Shown here: positions 45,082 to 59,342 of the stretch, piece after piece
How positions within the stretch are numbered: the first letter of the stretch is position 1
Layout of the letters: every line of letters begins with the position of its first letter
Source: Sphaerosporella brunnea
Lineage: Eukaryota; Ascomycota; Pezizomycetes; Pezizales; Pyronemataceae
DNA length: 64,000 nt
Assembly: GCA_008704415.1 (NCBI GenBank)
Contig: VXIS01000013.1
Coordinates: 186,001-250,000 of the forward strand
Direction of reading: 5' to 3'
Position numbers and translations under genes: made by a program
Notes under the pieces: generated by a model
Told to the model about the DNA's origin: nothing
Database searches by the model: none
Seen by the model: the letters and a program-made list of their open reading frames with translations, nothing else

Positions 45082-45873
45082 TTAGAGCTTGCTCTTGACA
45101 AATGCTGCCGCCGTCCCCGCGTCCTCCCCGTACGTAAGGTGCTGCGGCAACACGATGGCATCTCCATCGCAGATCAAATCCCCACTGTGACAAATAGTCA
45201 ACCTCACGGCATCAAGCCCATTCGCAAGTGCCTGGTCTCTATCCGGATCACCGAAGATCACCACCTACACACACGTCAGCCATTTGCCCAGCCCCTCAAC
45301 GCCGAGCCGCGAGCACCCACCGCGAAAACTTTGGCAGCCGTAGCGGCACTGATCTCGGCCGCTGACTTGTGCGTCAACTGCCCCCCCTGGCTATACCCGC
45401 TCATCACGATCCTCGTGTCCGGACAATTGCTCAGCGCAAGCTCCACCATCTCGGTCATGGTCTGCGCGCCGGCGTCGCTACCGCCCGCCAGGTACCCAAT
45501 GATCTACACGTCCGCCATGTGTGTCAGCGTATCACTCGCCGCGGAGCGGGTGGATGGGCCGCACATCGGCGGGGTAATCGACGCCCTGCACCGCGATATT
45601 TCCGATCGCCGAGGTGAGGGCGTTGAAGAAGGGAGGTCCGGCGATTGAGCCCACGTTGCCTGCCGAGTTTGTGGTTAGTGAAGGCGGGCACAGGAGACAA
45701 GAGGGGGCGCTACCGGCTTCAATTGTGCCGCGTGCGAAAATCACGGATACTGGTGCGCAGAGTCCGTTTTTGATGTCGTTGCGGGTGGTGCTGTCATCGC
45801 GAACGGTGGCTGTGGGCATGGCCACCGCAGCGGTGGAGAGAAGGAGGAGGCTCGGGATGCTGGGGAATTTCAT
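45082..45873 (-). CDS. cutinase, secreted
   Basis: Four exons: 45873-45714, 45659-45565, 45503-45321, 45264-45082. They total 621 nt, 206 residues, full length for the family. The N-terminal signal peptide is MKFPSIPSLLLLSTAAVAMP. Domain landmarks: VSVIFARGTIEAGNVGS (oxyanion region), YPADIIGYLAGGS, nucleophile elbow SGYSQGGQ (Ser ~123), FGDPD, CHSGDLIC (Asp ~175) and LPQHLTYG (His ~188). The four expected Cys are present (one before VSVIF, one in SNCPD, two in CHSGDLIC). Cutinases hydrolyse plant cutin polyesters outside the cell; close relatives act as acetylxylan esterases. The introns (54, 61, 56 bp) use GTAGCG, GTGCGG and GTGGGT donors. These are unusual, but each junction restores the family sequence exactly and the last two have CTGAC branch points. 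The gene looks intact. Confidence 0.93.
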
Positions 45874-45930
45874 TTTCGTTGCTCAGGGTGATGAGGGGGC
45901 TTGGAGTTGCTGTGAAATGGCTATGGGGGT

Positions 45931-45937
45931 TTTTATA
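45931..45937 (-). promoter_or_regulatory. probable TATA box of the cutinase gene
   Basis: TATAAAA on the minus strand, 58-64 bp upstream of the cutinase ATG, in an otherwise GC-richer region. Position and sequence fit a fungal core promoter; not proven. Confidence 0.45.
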
Positions 45938-48326
45938 CTGGGCCTGAGCCTGTGCATTCGTATCGACACTCGGGATGTACCGCGGCCAAAAACATGGGCA
46001 CATTGCTGGGGACTGGGAGGTTAAAGCTTGTGATCAGAACCATCGTATGGGGGATCCGGAGTGCTTCGTGGAGAACAACGGATTCTGGATTCCGGCTGTG
46101 GAGAGTGTGGGGTTGCAATTTAGTCGTACCTGCAGAGGGTTCGGGATAAAACCTTTTTGAGACGTGCAGAGATCACGAGGTTAGGCATGCGGAGGCCGAT
46201 CTGCGCAATGCTCGCTGAATTGGAAGGAAAGCGGGAGGGGGAGAGGGTACGAAGGTCAGGGTCTATGCCAGTCTGCTCCGCATCGCCATAACTATCGTGT
46301 TGTGGTCGCTGAGTGTCAGAAATTTCCCCAGACCTGATCGGTGAAGCATCACCCGTATCTACGCCAACAACCAACCTCTAGTCTACACTTGTAGATGTCG
46401 TCCGCAGTTACCGTTTTCAGCAAGCGGGGCCCGTGCACGTGTGAGAATGCGGGGTGCATGAGTCCAAGTAAACCCTGCCGGATGTACCGGGAACTGCTGC
46501 ATGGTACATACCGCTTGGATCCCGCCTCTCGGACAATTTATAGCCGATGCTTCACCGCAACCGAACGCTCTTGAGGCGTGGATTCGCGAGCCCCACAGCC
46601 AGCTACGGTTCTTTGGTCGGCATCAAAAACAGCCTGTGTCCTTTACAGGCACTCCGTTGGAATCGTGCTAGGGAATAGGGCCGGACAATGCGAGCCCGGG
46701 GCTTCCAAGGGTCCCGGGGCCAACAAACCCTGGTGCAAACAGTCGAATCGTGCTGCCCATGTGTCCCTGTCGCTGCTCACTCCCGCGAATGTGTGGACGT
46801 GGGGTAAGTGCCGCTTCATGCATCCCCACACACGCGGGTTAATGTCCACCTGTGTTCCCTCCGAACTCGACGTGAAGCAGCAATCACCCCTGCGCACTGA
46901 TTTGACCCGCAAAAGAAGGGAGGCTCCACCGGTATCGCTGAGATAAACCTTGTCCTCAAGCAGCCACACGGTGGCTGGCGCCACACCCCGCTGTGGAGGC
47001 GGAATATTGTTTTTCCGGCTGACAAGGGACACAAAGCGTGGCCACCTGCGGTATCCTTCACTCAAGTTCTCGGATATTGGAAGTACAGAGTGCAACTGCG
47101 ATCCCATTATGCTAGTGGCCCGCGGGGTTACATCATGCTCGAATTCGAACCCCCGACCCACGTCGACAACTCCGACATCTGAGCAAAGCTGTCGCCTTAC
47201 GTTTGGACTGATCGGGTAGCTCTTCCGCAATGCATGCCGAGGGGAAGGGATGCTTTGGAAGCGTCGAGTGACATACGGTGATTACCTTTCACTCCCGGCG
47301 CGATCCATCTTGGTCGTTTCTAGCCTCTTGCTGTTCCGTCGTTTCCTTCATTCCAGAAAGGAAAAGGCTCGGCCTGCGGCTTCATTCCTGCCATGGTCCC
47401 TGACGCCATGGTTGGAAGGAAATATTCCTCCCAGCTTTGATCGACTAGCTGCGCGCCCTGCATGCAGAAACCCGAATTTTGAAGAAGGCAGGTTCGTTGG
47501 ACTTTCTGCTCTTTGGTACTTACATGCGCAAGTACATACATGCATACATACATGTGTACTCATACTAAGCGCATGTACTAACCGGCCATGCATGTATGGC
47601 TCCTTCAAATGCTTCGGTTCTCGAAACGTCGCGGAAACCAACATCAGGCTCCAACGGCTTGCTTGCATCATACACCCGAGTTTGAAAAAGCTAGATAGGC
47701 ATGTTGCGTCCACGGTTTGGCCCCGTAGAACGCCTGGATCTCGAAACCGAACGCAACTCGGCGCAACGCGGTGAATCGACAACGCTTGTTCCGATCCCCC
47801 GCCAGCCTTGCCCGCCCAAAAAAAAAAAAAAAAAAAAAAAAAACAAATGTCGCCCACCCCAAAAAATGCATGAACTTCCTGGAGCGCCGATCCAAATGAT
47901 AACCCCCCCCCCCCCCCAGGCCTGTTTTAGGAAACCGTAAGAAAAATATGACACAAGAAGAAGAAGAAGCCGCCAACTCCCGACGGTAAACAAACAGACG
48001 GCACCAGCGCGTAACAATACAGCCCAGGGCTACAAGCGCGCGAAACCCTTGAAAAAAAAAAAAAAAAAAAAAAAAGTCAAGAAATTGAAAAAATGCTCAG
48101 GTAAAAGAAAGAAAGAAAAAAACCCTGTTGATGCCCGGAGGTGCCAGTTCAGGGCTTCCTGGAAACCTAGAAGCTGCCTAGCAAATTTTCCATCTACTGG
48201 GACCGCCGGAAGACAGATATATGAGGCACCCAGTGTCCATATCCATATGCCGAGAATCCTCCAATTACCCCCCGACCCCGACGGGCGGGTCCTGCAGTCC
48301 CGCAGAGTGAGGGGTCGGACCCCCAC
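45938..48326. other. gene-free stretch
   Basis: No recognisable gene. It holds homopolymer runs: A at 47819-47842, C at 47905-47918, A at 48053-48075. At 47100-47225 the minus strand has a box-B-like GGTTCGAATTC (47144-47154) with a weak box-A-like sequence upstream, possibly an old SINE or tRNA fragment. Confidence 0.4.
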
Positions 48327-49163
48327 TCATAACGAAAAGAAAGGGATCCGTTTCGAAGCGAAATATCCGAAATACAGCAGCGCGTTGTCGCTCGACGGAA
48401 CGCCGATAAGATTGTCGGCCAGTCCGGCGAGGACCCAGTCGCTGTAAAGCGCCGGCAGCGTGCCGAAGGTGACGAAGATCACCGTGAACGAGCGGCGGAC
48501 GGCGTCCGAGTCGCCGCCAGAGACGCAGTAGTACAGAAACGTGAGCGCCAACACGCCCCCCGCGATCCCGCCGAAGATCTCGGAGGAGAGCCGGATCACG
48601 TGGTCGTCCCAGGCCTCGAACACGAGCGACAGCAGGCCCGCAAAGCCGGTGAGCAGACCCATCCCGTAGATGAACAGCCACCCGAGGATCTTCAGGTCTT
48701 CTCGGTCTTTTTGGGACTTGACGTTGATCGAAACGTGCATGTTCATTCCGCCGAGGGTAAGGCTCAGCACGGCTTTCCAGATCGCGATGACCAAGAATTG
48801 CCAGCGCTGCTGGCAGCGGATCATGGTGAGAATCGTGATGCCCACGCAGAAAAAAAGCCCCGCGCCCGCGAGAAACATGTCAAAGGTTGGATGCTTCAAG
48901 GGCTTCCACGGTGCGAGCGGCGAAACCTGAAATCGCAGGCATAGGATGGTGTAGTAGGTCAAGAGATGCGACACGAGTCCGATGACACCGTACGGAAGGG
49001 CGTAGCAGTGTATCTCGTCGTGCAGGCTCGTGCCTTTTTTAGGTAGTGCACCCTTGGCCCAGGCTTTGACCGTGTCGACGTCGAGGGGCGCTGCCCGAGC
49101 AACGCTGAGAAAGGAAAAAACAAGGACGGTAGCAATTATCAGTGATTTGCGTCTTGGAAACAT
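48327..49163 (-). CDS. multi-pass membrane protein with signal peptide (278 aa)
   Basis: Single exon. The frame extends upstream of 49163, but ATG at 49163 begins a clear signal peptide (MFPRRKSLIIATVLVFSFLS, cleavage near ARAAP), so I chose it. After an extracellular N-terminal segment (HDEIHCYALPYGV) come about six to seven hydrophobic helices: VIGLVSHLLTYYTILCL, FLAGAGLFFCVGITILTMI, FLVIAIWKAVLSLTLGG, ILGWLFIYGMGLLTGFAGLL, IFGGIAGGVLALTFLYYCV and FTVIFVTFGTLPALYSDWVL. A conserved-looking cytosolic loop KSQKDREDLK lies between. This resembles fungal multi-pass proteins of unknown function; I cannot name the family. A TATAAC element lies ~50 bp upstream on the minus strand. Confidence 0.8.
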   Translation of the reverse strand: MFPRRKSLIIATVLVFSFLSVARAAPLDVDTVKAWAKGALPKKGTSLHDEIHCYALPYGVIGLVSHLLTYYTILCLRFQVSPLAPWKPLKHPTFDMFLAGAGLFFCVGITILTMIRCQQRWQFLVIAIWKAVLSLTLGGMNMHVSINVKSQKDREDLKILGWLFIYGMGLLTGFAGLLSLVFEAWDDHVIRLSSEIFGGIAGGVLALTFLYYCVSGGDSDAVRRSFTVIFVTFGTLPALYSDWVLAGLADNLIGVPSSDNALLYFGYFASKRIPFFSL

Positions 49164-52100
49164 TGTTTGTGGTGAATTATAGTACAAGAAGGGTTTGAAG
49201 GACGACGAGTAGTTATAAAGCGAGTCCACGATATTTGAGCGCAGCCCCTTATGCAAGACAGCAGGCGGTGGGGCTGAACACACGGTATCCCTCGATCCAG
49301 GAAAAAAAAAAAAAAACAATTATCATGCAACACTCCAATCAGAGGACCCGGATACAGGACGACTGCAGCGCGCGCCGAATGGCGCAGACGATACATACAC
49401 TTGATTTTTGGCTATTATTTTGGAGCCTTGTATGCGTGCTGTGCACACGCTTGCGCCCGACTGGTCAAGACTGTCTCGACGAAGCCATCCGTGGAGTCAA
49501 CTGTGAGTGGCACACCATATATGGAATCTTGATTATACTGAGCTCGGCGGACATGCAGATTGTCCTTGCAGCCGACGATTCCTGCCATCTTCCTCGCAGC
49601 AAGGCTTCTTGATTTCACCTTCCGCGTTCCCTCTCGTGGCACGGCCCCGAGTCCGAAGGCTCCACGGCGAACAAGCCAGCCACAGTGGCCGAGAAGGAGC
49701 CTCGCAATCGGTAATTTCGACCTCTAAAAACACTGCAGGCACCAACAACCAACCTGTTGAGTCAAATGTTCAGCCGCATGCTGTTCCGGATGGTCGTTTA
49801 AAGCGTGCACGGCAAACCCTGCATGCGCATGCAGCTGCGCGTGCCTGGTCAGCACTCAGGAGTGTTGCCTAGCCATACATCGCGCCAGCGAGTATGTTCG
49901 GGGGTGAACGGTACGCTTCGAGGCAACCATTCCTTTTATGGCCGCGTTTGTGGCTGAGCCAGGCTGTGGCTTGCCATGCAACTTCGCCAGCCCACTCAAC
50001 ACCACGATCGATCCACCGCCTGCAGGCGATTGCACCGGATCGGCCTGGCAGATTGCTTTCCGTCGCTGCCGGAATCAACCAAAAAACGTGGTGGTTCGAT
50101 GAAGGGGACTCTTGCGGTCTTTGCCACGCAAATGGCGGTCGGCAGGAAAACGGCCTGCTTCACCTCACTGCAGCAAGAGCACCGCGGCGTCCCCGAGAAA
50201 CCGAAAGCGGCATCCTCGCTCGAGAACTTCGGCGCTTCGCATTTGGAGGGATTTTGCGTTGCCGTTGAGCAGGTCGGCTCCGGATCGGAGACGTTTGCGT
50301 GGTGGTGGTTTGCCCTCGCGATTGTTCCAAGCAAATTTAAGGCTGTCAACCAGCCGGTGCATTGGGTGTGATCGATGGGTCTGCTCGGCTGGCTTGCCGG
50401 GATATCTGCTCGGCGGGATAGAACGCACGCTCACCTCAATACCAACGAACCACCCACGACCGCGAGAACTGCGCAGTTGGCCCTGGCGGACAAGGTACGT
50501 GCGCATGGCCGCCGCACATGTAACGTAGGTCAGCAGAAGCGAAGTCGTCGGGGATTAGCGAGACGCCGGATAAATGCCCGCGAACGAACGTGTTGCCACA
50601 GCGACCAAACCCACTCGAGACGCCTGCGACTCCCACAGCCCTAACGCGGCCGCCTCCAACAGATGACTCCTGATGGGCCGTTGGCAGTGATATTGCCTTG
50701 TTGTGGGCCTCGCTAATACGGCTCGCTTCTGCGTGACGTCCGCGACCCGCACAAGCGCAGTGTATGACTCGTTTTGTCGGAACAAACGTGCACGGCGGAA
50801 TGCCGAATATTACCCGTGGCCAGCATTCCGGACTCAAAAATGCGGGTGGCCGAGGTCTTGCGAGGCTTTTCTCGATCTGGTGATGTGGGCCTCAATTGAC
50901 CTCGACGATTTCTCGTTCGTGTGGGTTTCAGCCGCTTGTGGTAGGTGCGTTTTTTTTTTTGTTTTTTTTTGTTCTGAATGCCCGTCACGAGTATGTTCAC
51001 TGCACCCGGCTTGAGATTTGTTGGCTTTGGAAAAAAAACCCAGGTATGAGGATTTGGGAGGTCGTCGACCAGCGGACAAACGGGTCCCTGGGTTTTGTTC
51101 AGCGGTGAGACGCGAAGCGCCCACGGCCAGTGACAAAGCTGCAAAACACCATCAACAGCGCCCAAAAAGAAACCACCGGGATCCACACTTCGCTGTTTGG
51201 AACGAGACTGATGGAGCTTTTTCGACTATTGTTTTTTTTCTCCACTCGCCGCTGGGAAGCGGATATAAACGAAAAGCTGTCAACCCGACATAGCGATACG
51301 CGGATGGCCGTGGATGAAATTCCCGGAATTTTGTGGCGGAGTGTGTAATACAACTCCCGCGTCTACGGAAAAGACAGCTGGAATGTGTAGGTACGCTGCA
51401 GTGCTGCCAGAGAAGCTCAACCCCCCACATCCGACTACGATCTCCTGAAACTGCTCAACGGCCTCCCGGCGATTTGAACGCCTTGTGCAGCCAAAAAACA
51501 CTGCGAAGGACGTACCCGGAAGTATCGAGTAGCATTCACAGACAGATGGATTGAAGCTTCTGCAAGTGAGTATCAGGGTCGACGCGTGGGTGTGTAGAGT
51601 ACATACACCCCTACTGGAACGACGTCAGCCGCATTATTCCGCCATATTTGCGCTTCATACGGCGTTAGGTTCTGCCGCTTTCAACTCTGGGCTTCAGAAT
51701 CAAGTTGATGCGGGAGCTCCCGCCTCTCCACTACGTAGTGCAACGCACGCAGATAAGCGTGGCGCTACTACAAGGGCTCTGACGTCTATGCCGCGAAAAC
51801 ACCCGCGCGGCCCCGCGGTTGAGCTAGCTTCCGATTGACCATGCAAACGCCACACACGCGACTACATACCGCGACGGCTAAGGACGCAGCGTCGTCCCCC
51901 TCTCCCCCCCGCAGCGCTTCTACGGCAGCGCAAGGCTCAGAGCACGCAGCCACCGCGGACTCGCTAACGCACAAGCATCCGCGCATCCCACGCGCCGCGG
52001 ACGAAAAACCTGGCTTTCGCGTCGGCCGGCTCTCAAGAAAGGGAGAAAGGCGCTGGCAGTCCGGTGCTGCCAGAGTTCGATCGCAGCACCCTGTCCCGAG

Positions 52101-53278
52101 GAGAAGCTGCACAGGAGAGACTCCGATGAGTGTTGCTGTTGTGTTGTCTCTCAAACTGCGACCAATCGCTTCCACTGATTCGCGCGCTTTGGCACTCCGT
52201 GGGAAAGGGGCTGGGGTGCGTGGCGATCGCTGTCGGCTGTGGAGCTTTTCTGGTAGGGGAAGAGAAGGCTACCCCTCACATCCTGCGGTTTCTGCGAGGT
52301 ACTGAGGCTGCACAGGCCGTGTCGGAGGCGGATGATTCGTCATCATCATCTGAAGATGGGGTCCGAGGAAGCGGAGTAGCTGGGACCTGGCGGCCATGGT
52401 TTTTCCACGTTGTTACGGGCCTTTGTCTCCTTTACTATACTTTCCTTTTGTTTAGTCTTGGTATCCCCGGTGGCCGCAGTTGGCCCATGGGATAGCATCA
52501 ACAAGGGGGCGGACAGGACAAGGGCGGAGATGAGCAGTGGCTCTGTCATGCTCGTTCGCGGCCGCATGTAGATAACAAACGTGATTACATACCGGCCGCA
52601 CTCGGCAGAACGCGAGCCTGGTTTGGATCCAGAGGTGGGACATTGCGTTCCGCTGAGCCAGTCGTGAACCTTACCGCTCGGCACGAAGTGTTCTTTGCCC
52701 GGCGCCAATTCGCATATTCTGATCTTGTCCGACCGAGCGAGAAGCGGCTATGCTGCCCCTTACACTGGGTCTACTGCTGGGGGATACGGCCCTTCTGAGG
52801 AAATGGAATCGAGGAAATCGCACCGGGTACGCAGACGATCGTACCAAGGAGATTCGTGACCCTGCACTTGCGCTGGGAAGCAGGGTCTTCGTATATGAAA
52901 CGGGGGGATGCTCTTGACCGGCGGTGTCGTGCCTACGGTTTGCTTTGGCTGAATCACAATTTCGGTTTCTCTCTTACCTAACTCCCCGCAGGGCCTGGTT
53001 GGTGGCAGGACCTCGCTTCCACGTCGACAGCCGCAGGCATAGAACTCGTCGGTGTAGATAAATGGCTACAGCGGTACCAAGGAGCTACAAGCATGGCATT
53101 GTCGCTGCTTCATGTGAAGTGGGAGATTGGCGAGTGAGCTGTTGTGCATCAACTTGTTGAGTATTGCTATACCACTCCCTCTAGGAGAGCGGCTGTCAGC
53201 ACTCCAGCTGTTAACCCCGGAGAAAATATATATTTAAAGACGTCCCTTGGCTTGGTAAAGAGGGTTTCGGCCACTTCA
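49164..53278. other. 4-kb gene-free stretch
   Basis: Many overlapping short frames on both strands but none with recognisable domains or paired splice sites. It contains T runs near 50948-50970 and 51226-51239. Probably decayed repeat sequence. Confidence 0.4.
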
Positions 53279-53614
53279 AACATCAATAACTATATAGAGC
53301 AAACGAGTCACGTGAACGGAAAAACAGACGGTGGCTAAAACACGGAAAAATGTGGCTGAACACGGAAAAGGGGCTGAGTGATTATCTGTGATGCGGGGCG
53401 CATTGTGGAGCGGCGCCATGGCGTGGCGCATATCCAGGGAGGAGCGCGACACTGCGCGCCTCTCATCCCCACTGCTGCAACCACCCCATCGTCCAGTACC
53501 ATCAATATATATATAGAGCAAACAGAGCCTCAAACGCGGTAGTGCCGCGGTGGCTTTCACGGTGGCGCAACGTGAGTGATTAGCTGTGATGCGGGGCGCA
53601 TTGTGGGGCAGAGC
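53279..53614. repeat. imperfect direct duplication (period ~200-225 bp)
   Basis: 'catcaat..atatatagagcaaac' occurs at 53279 and 53502. 'gtgattagctgtgatgcggggcgcattgtgg' occurs at about 53377 and 53576. The segment is a diverged tandem duplication without coding potential. Confidence 0.5.
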
Positions 53615-55452
53615 CATGTAACGAGCGCCAGCGACGACACTGCGGAGCGACTAGGCTGCTGTACACACTGCTAGATTTGTAGATAGTTGTGGAATGGAAT
53701 AGAATTGTATGTATCCGTGCGAGTGCTAGCTGTGAGGTGATACGGTATTGCCTCCTCGACCCCAACCCACTACCCTACCTCCTCTCTTTACTTTACTTCT
53801 TCAACCTACTACCTCCTCCCTTTACTACTTCGCAAATACCTTCTCCCTCGGAACGACCTTTTCCCTCGCAACCAATTGAAGAGTTCTCCTTCTGGAAACT
53901 GGGAAAGCGCTATAAAATGTGTTGTGGTTGTAGAGAGCGTGTTGCCCGAAGAACTGCAAATGCGAGTATATACATCCCTACATCATTTGATCTGGCTTTT
54001 TTTTTTCACAGAATGAAAGCAACTGCGCTGTGTCTCACATACGTACGCCCTGACTGCAACGTACATATGACTTTACATTAAGTGGGGCTGTACTAATGAC
54101 TCCACGCCGTGTGGTCACCACATGGCTGTTCACTAGTAAAGTATATAGGCCTCTTGAAATTTCGAGACACCAGCGCGTGCAATTCTATACATGCAATCAT
54201 CATGTATCACTCGAATTCACGGCTGCTTGGTCTAGTTCCCAACAGCCAGCCGCTGCGTTAGGTAGGCTACTTTTGCGCATGCTAGCCTGTCTGTTGCTCG
54301 CGTCGGAAAAGTTGCCCATCTGGTTTTGCTTCACGGAGTATCACTCAGTCTCCGTGAAGAAAACCTTACAGCCCGCGCCTTGGAGGATATTGGGCCAAAA
54401 AGGAACCCCCCGGCTCAAAAAAAAGGTAGCAATCCATAAATAGAGTAGCCGTGACCTGGGTAACGGCTGTCGAAACAAAGAACAAAGACAAGTTCACCGA
54501 CCCAGAAAACAAAGGAAACAGGGCCAGCATCTAAAACAAAGGAAATAGGGCCAGCATCTACCCTAAGACGGCATTGTGCGTCGCCGGTGAACATTCCGAT
54601 CTCCGGTTGCAACAACCCCGAATGATAGCCGATGAAAAACGTACCCGCCCGAGTCTCAAAAAAAAAGCTTGATCCAAAAAAGCGCAAGAGGACGCGAAAG
54701 GAAACGAATGCGCACCAAGTGGCAGTGCATAGCCGAGCGAGCGGCTTTCGGCCGTGAGTTCGGATATGGCATGATCTTCACCCCGCATGCAGGGGCCCGG
54801 AACTGCAGATAACTTTATGCCAAACGAACGAAGCGTGCAATATTGACGTGTAGCCTGGATCGGGCACGTCGACAATAGCCGCCTGAACCGACTCCCCAGC
54901 GCATCAACCAGCTGGCGGGCCCATCGCGTCCAAACCCATCCCCGCAAACGTAAACGTCCCCTCATACCTATCTCGGCTTGCCACGGCCACGCGCCGCAGA
55001 AGCGTCCTCCAGATTCAGCACTGGCAGCCGAGCAGTTGGCCGTTTTTAACGTCATCTGGCCGCATCTGGAGTTTGGGGGATCGTATCCCCGGGTCTCCCC
55101 GCCAACAGCCGCGCCTAAGCGGATACACACAGAGCGCTGAGACACGACAGTGGTGGTGGGATCGCATCGAGAATAGGTCTGGCTGGCTGAGCAATATCGC
55201 GACTTGCCTGCATACCTGATACGGCTGGCAGGCATGCGTCGCCAACGCCAACGTGCCAGCCGAGCCGGGCGATATTCCTACCCACTCACTCGGTCGAGCA
55301 GCAATTCAAAAAGGAAACTCGCTCTTAAAAAACCCGCCTCGACCCCCCTCCCGCCCCCCGCCCTCAGAAAGGTCTTGCTTAACGAACGATACAACTCCTG
55401 ACTGACTCTGACACCTCCCCCCCCCCTCTCCCGCCCCTTGATCACCTTCGCA
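53615..55452. other. intergenic, upstream of P450
   Basis: A ~60-base segment at 54045-54115 (aagtggggctgtactaatgac... cgtgtggtc) recurs in the same orientation at 61015-61070, so it is a dispersed repeat. A C-rich pyrimidine tract (55411-55435) directly precedes the P450 start. No gene is seen. Confidence 0.4.
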
Positions 55453-57176
55453 ATGGGCGTCTTCGCGGACATGCCGCTGTACCTTCCCAGCATCGTCCAC
55501 CTCATGACGGCGCTGCGCAACGCTGCGATCTTGGCTGCTGTGTACCTGTTTACGCTGGCCTTTTATCGCTTGTACTTCCACCCACTGGCGAAATATCCTG
55601 GGCCCTTCCTGGCAAAAATCACCGACTGGTTGGTTACGCTTCTTTTGTTGCTGTTGCGTGTTGATGCCACAGCACTCACTCGCTTGATTGGGTTGCATTT
55701 ATTTACTCACTCGGCCGAATCACCAGGAACACGGCTTACCACGCGCTGAGGGGCGACCGCTTCCTCGAGCTGTACAAGGCGCACGAAAAATATGGACCGA
55801 TCGTCCGCGTCGCGCCGAACATGCTCAGCTTCAACAGCGCCACGGCATTGAAGAGCATCTACGGCCACTCGTCGATTGCGCGCTGCATCCAGAAGGGCCA
55901 GTTCTACACCGCCTTCCCCGCCGTGCCGGGCGTCCACAACACGCACAATGCGATCTCGAAAATGGAGCACGGCTTCAAGCGGCGGGTGCTTTCCGTCGCG
56001 TTCAGCGAAGCCGCGCTCAAGGGCATGGAGGGCATGATCCTCAACGCCGTCGACACCATGCTCGAGGGCATCCGCAGGGACGGCGCGAAGGGCGTCGACA
56101 TGGCCGACCGGTTCTCGTGGCTGACGTTCGACATCATGGGCGAGCTGTGCTTCGGAAAGACGTTCGGCATGTTGACCGAACAGTCGCAACGCTTCGTGTC
56201 CGACCTGATCGGCAAGGCGACGCACAACCACTACATTGTGAGATATCATATTATTCTCCGGACGGGCAACACGGTGATGATGATGCTGACTGACGAGCCG
56301 AAACAGTGCGGGAACTACCTCCCCATCCGCCACCTGGGTCTCGGCCGCTTCCTCTTCCCCACCATCGCCCGCGACCGCTGGCGCTTCATCGAGCACTCGC
56401 GCGCCTGCGCGAACGAGCGCATGGAGATGGCGCACGCGGCCAAGAAGGACTTCTTCTACTACCTGCTCAACGCGAAGGACCCCGAGACCGGCCGCGGCTT
56501 CTCGACCAAGGAGCTGTGGGGCGAAGCCAACGTGCTCATGATCGCGGGGTCCGACACCACGGCGACCGCGCTGTCGTCGACGATTTTCCACCTCTGCCGC
56601 CACCCGCAGATGCTCGCGAAGCTGAAGGCCGAGATCCGCGGCGCTTTCGCCAGCCCCGACGACATCGTCACCGGCAAGGAGCTCGCCGACTGCCACTACC
56701 TCAAGGCCTGCGTCGACGAAGCCATGCGTCTGGCCCCGCCCGTGCCGGGCCTCCTCCCGCGCGAGGTCATCGCCCCGTGCAAGATCGACGGCCACGACAT
56801 CCCCGAGGGAACCGTCGTCGGCGTCCCCATCTACACCATCCACCACAACCCCGAGTACTTCCCCGAGCCGTTCGAGTTCCGTCCCGAGCGCTGGCTGGAG
56901 GGCAACGAGGAGCAGCTCGAGAAGGCGCGCAGCGCGTTCAACCCCTTCTCCATCGGCTCCAGAGGATGCATCGGCAAGAGTGTGGCTTACGTGGAGCTGC
57001 GGCTGTCGATTGCGAAGCTGGTGTGGGGGTTCGAGATGAAGCAGCTGCCGGTTCGAGGCAAGGCGGACTTGTGGGAAGAGGGGTTCGCCGTCAAGGATGG
57101 GGAGTACAGACTCATGGATCATTTCACGGTCAAGAAGGAGGGGCCCGTAGTGGAGTTTCTGCCACGGAGCGATTGA
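55453..57176 (+). CDS. cytochrome P450 monooxygenase
   Basis: Three exons: 55453-55628, 55727-56237, 56307-57176. They total 518 residues, normal for a microsomal fungal P450. The N-terminal membrane anchor (ILAAVYLFTLAFYRLYFHPL) is followed by the Pro-rich hinge KYPGPFLAKITDW. I-helix AGSDTTATA, K-helix DEAMRL (ExxR), RPERW and heme-binding FSIGSRGCIG (Cys ~450) are all present. It resembles the broad fungal group often labelled benzoate 4-monooxygenase or trichothecene-hydroxylase-like; the substrate cannot be told from sequence. Intron 2 (69 bp) is a multiple of three without a stop, so an unspliced message would encode a 23-residue insertion. The gene lies 0.8 kb from HPPD, tail to tail. 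A role in aromatic or tyrosine metabolism is possible but unproven. Confidence 0.92.
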
Positions 57177-58014
57177 TGGGCGATGGGTGGTGGGGTGATT
57201 TCTTTCGGTTGGGGCTTTTTTTTTTCTTCGGGGTTTGGTGTGCTGGGGGGGGGGGGGGTCTGTTCTATCTGTTATCTGTTTTTTTTTTGTCTCTTTCTTG
57301 TGCATTTTACCAGCCTGGATACATGTAGCTTTCTGCTTTGAAAAATTGGAACATGATAATCATGGATTCTTGGGAGCTTCACGAACGCTGTTTGCGGTGT
57401 TTTAGTTCCTGATCCAAATGTCGACTACCGTCGGCATGCATGTTTGTCCACGTTATTAAGATGATGCGTTATTAACGTTGATGCGTTATTAATGTCGATG
57501 CGTGATTAACGAGAACCGCGTCGTGGGGTCTTTGCTCTATTTGAAACGCCCACAGAGAGGGAGGACACACGGCCGCAGTGTCACCGTTTTCGTGTAGAGT
57601 GGCTTCCGAGCATTAATATAAGCAAAACTCGTGGCGTTGAAGGTGTTTTTTGCTTTTGTTTGACCTCTGGGTGTGCCGATGGCAGGGTTAGGTTCCAAGC
57701 TTCGAATCTTGCCTGCGGCTGGAATATATGCCGACAAGACAGTGATGTTCGGACGAGACATCTTGGCGGCTGCAATTCGGCCGATCGTCAACACGCCGGA
57801 TGAGAACAAACGGCGTCTCGTCTCACTGGAATCCACGCGATTGGCCAAAGGGGATATTTTCCAGAAAGCACCTCGTCTGATCCTAGTATCTGACATCATA
57901 CGGAAAAACGCAAAGAGCAACAATCGCTGGCTTCATAGATACAGTAAGATAAAAAAAAAAAACTAAAAAAAACACACATTTCGAAACGCCGTTCACGATC
58001 CATCCGGCCAGAAT
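57177..58014. other. convergent intergenic region with a short tandem repeat
   Basis: Between the 3' ends of the P450 and HPPD genes. At 57460-57511 three ~17-19-base units of 'gatgcgttattaacgtt' type stand in tandem. G and T runs at 57246-57258 and 57281-57289. No gene is seen. Confidence 0.5.

Positions 58015-59342
<1,328 letters not shown>

Noticed and set aside
44743..45648. 301-codon plus-strand frame
   Set aside because: Overlaps the spliced cutinase on the other strand and has no domain.
47100..47225. tRNA or SINE on the minus strand
   Set aside because: Only a box-B-like GGTTCGAATTC is convincing; T-stem pairing fails and box A is weak.
55707..57305. 532-codon minus-strand frame across the P450
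   Set aside because: Antisense shadow; the plus strand carries all P450 motifs.
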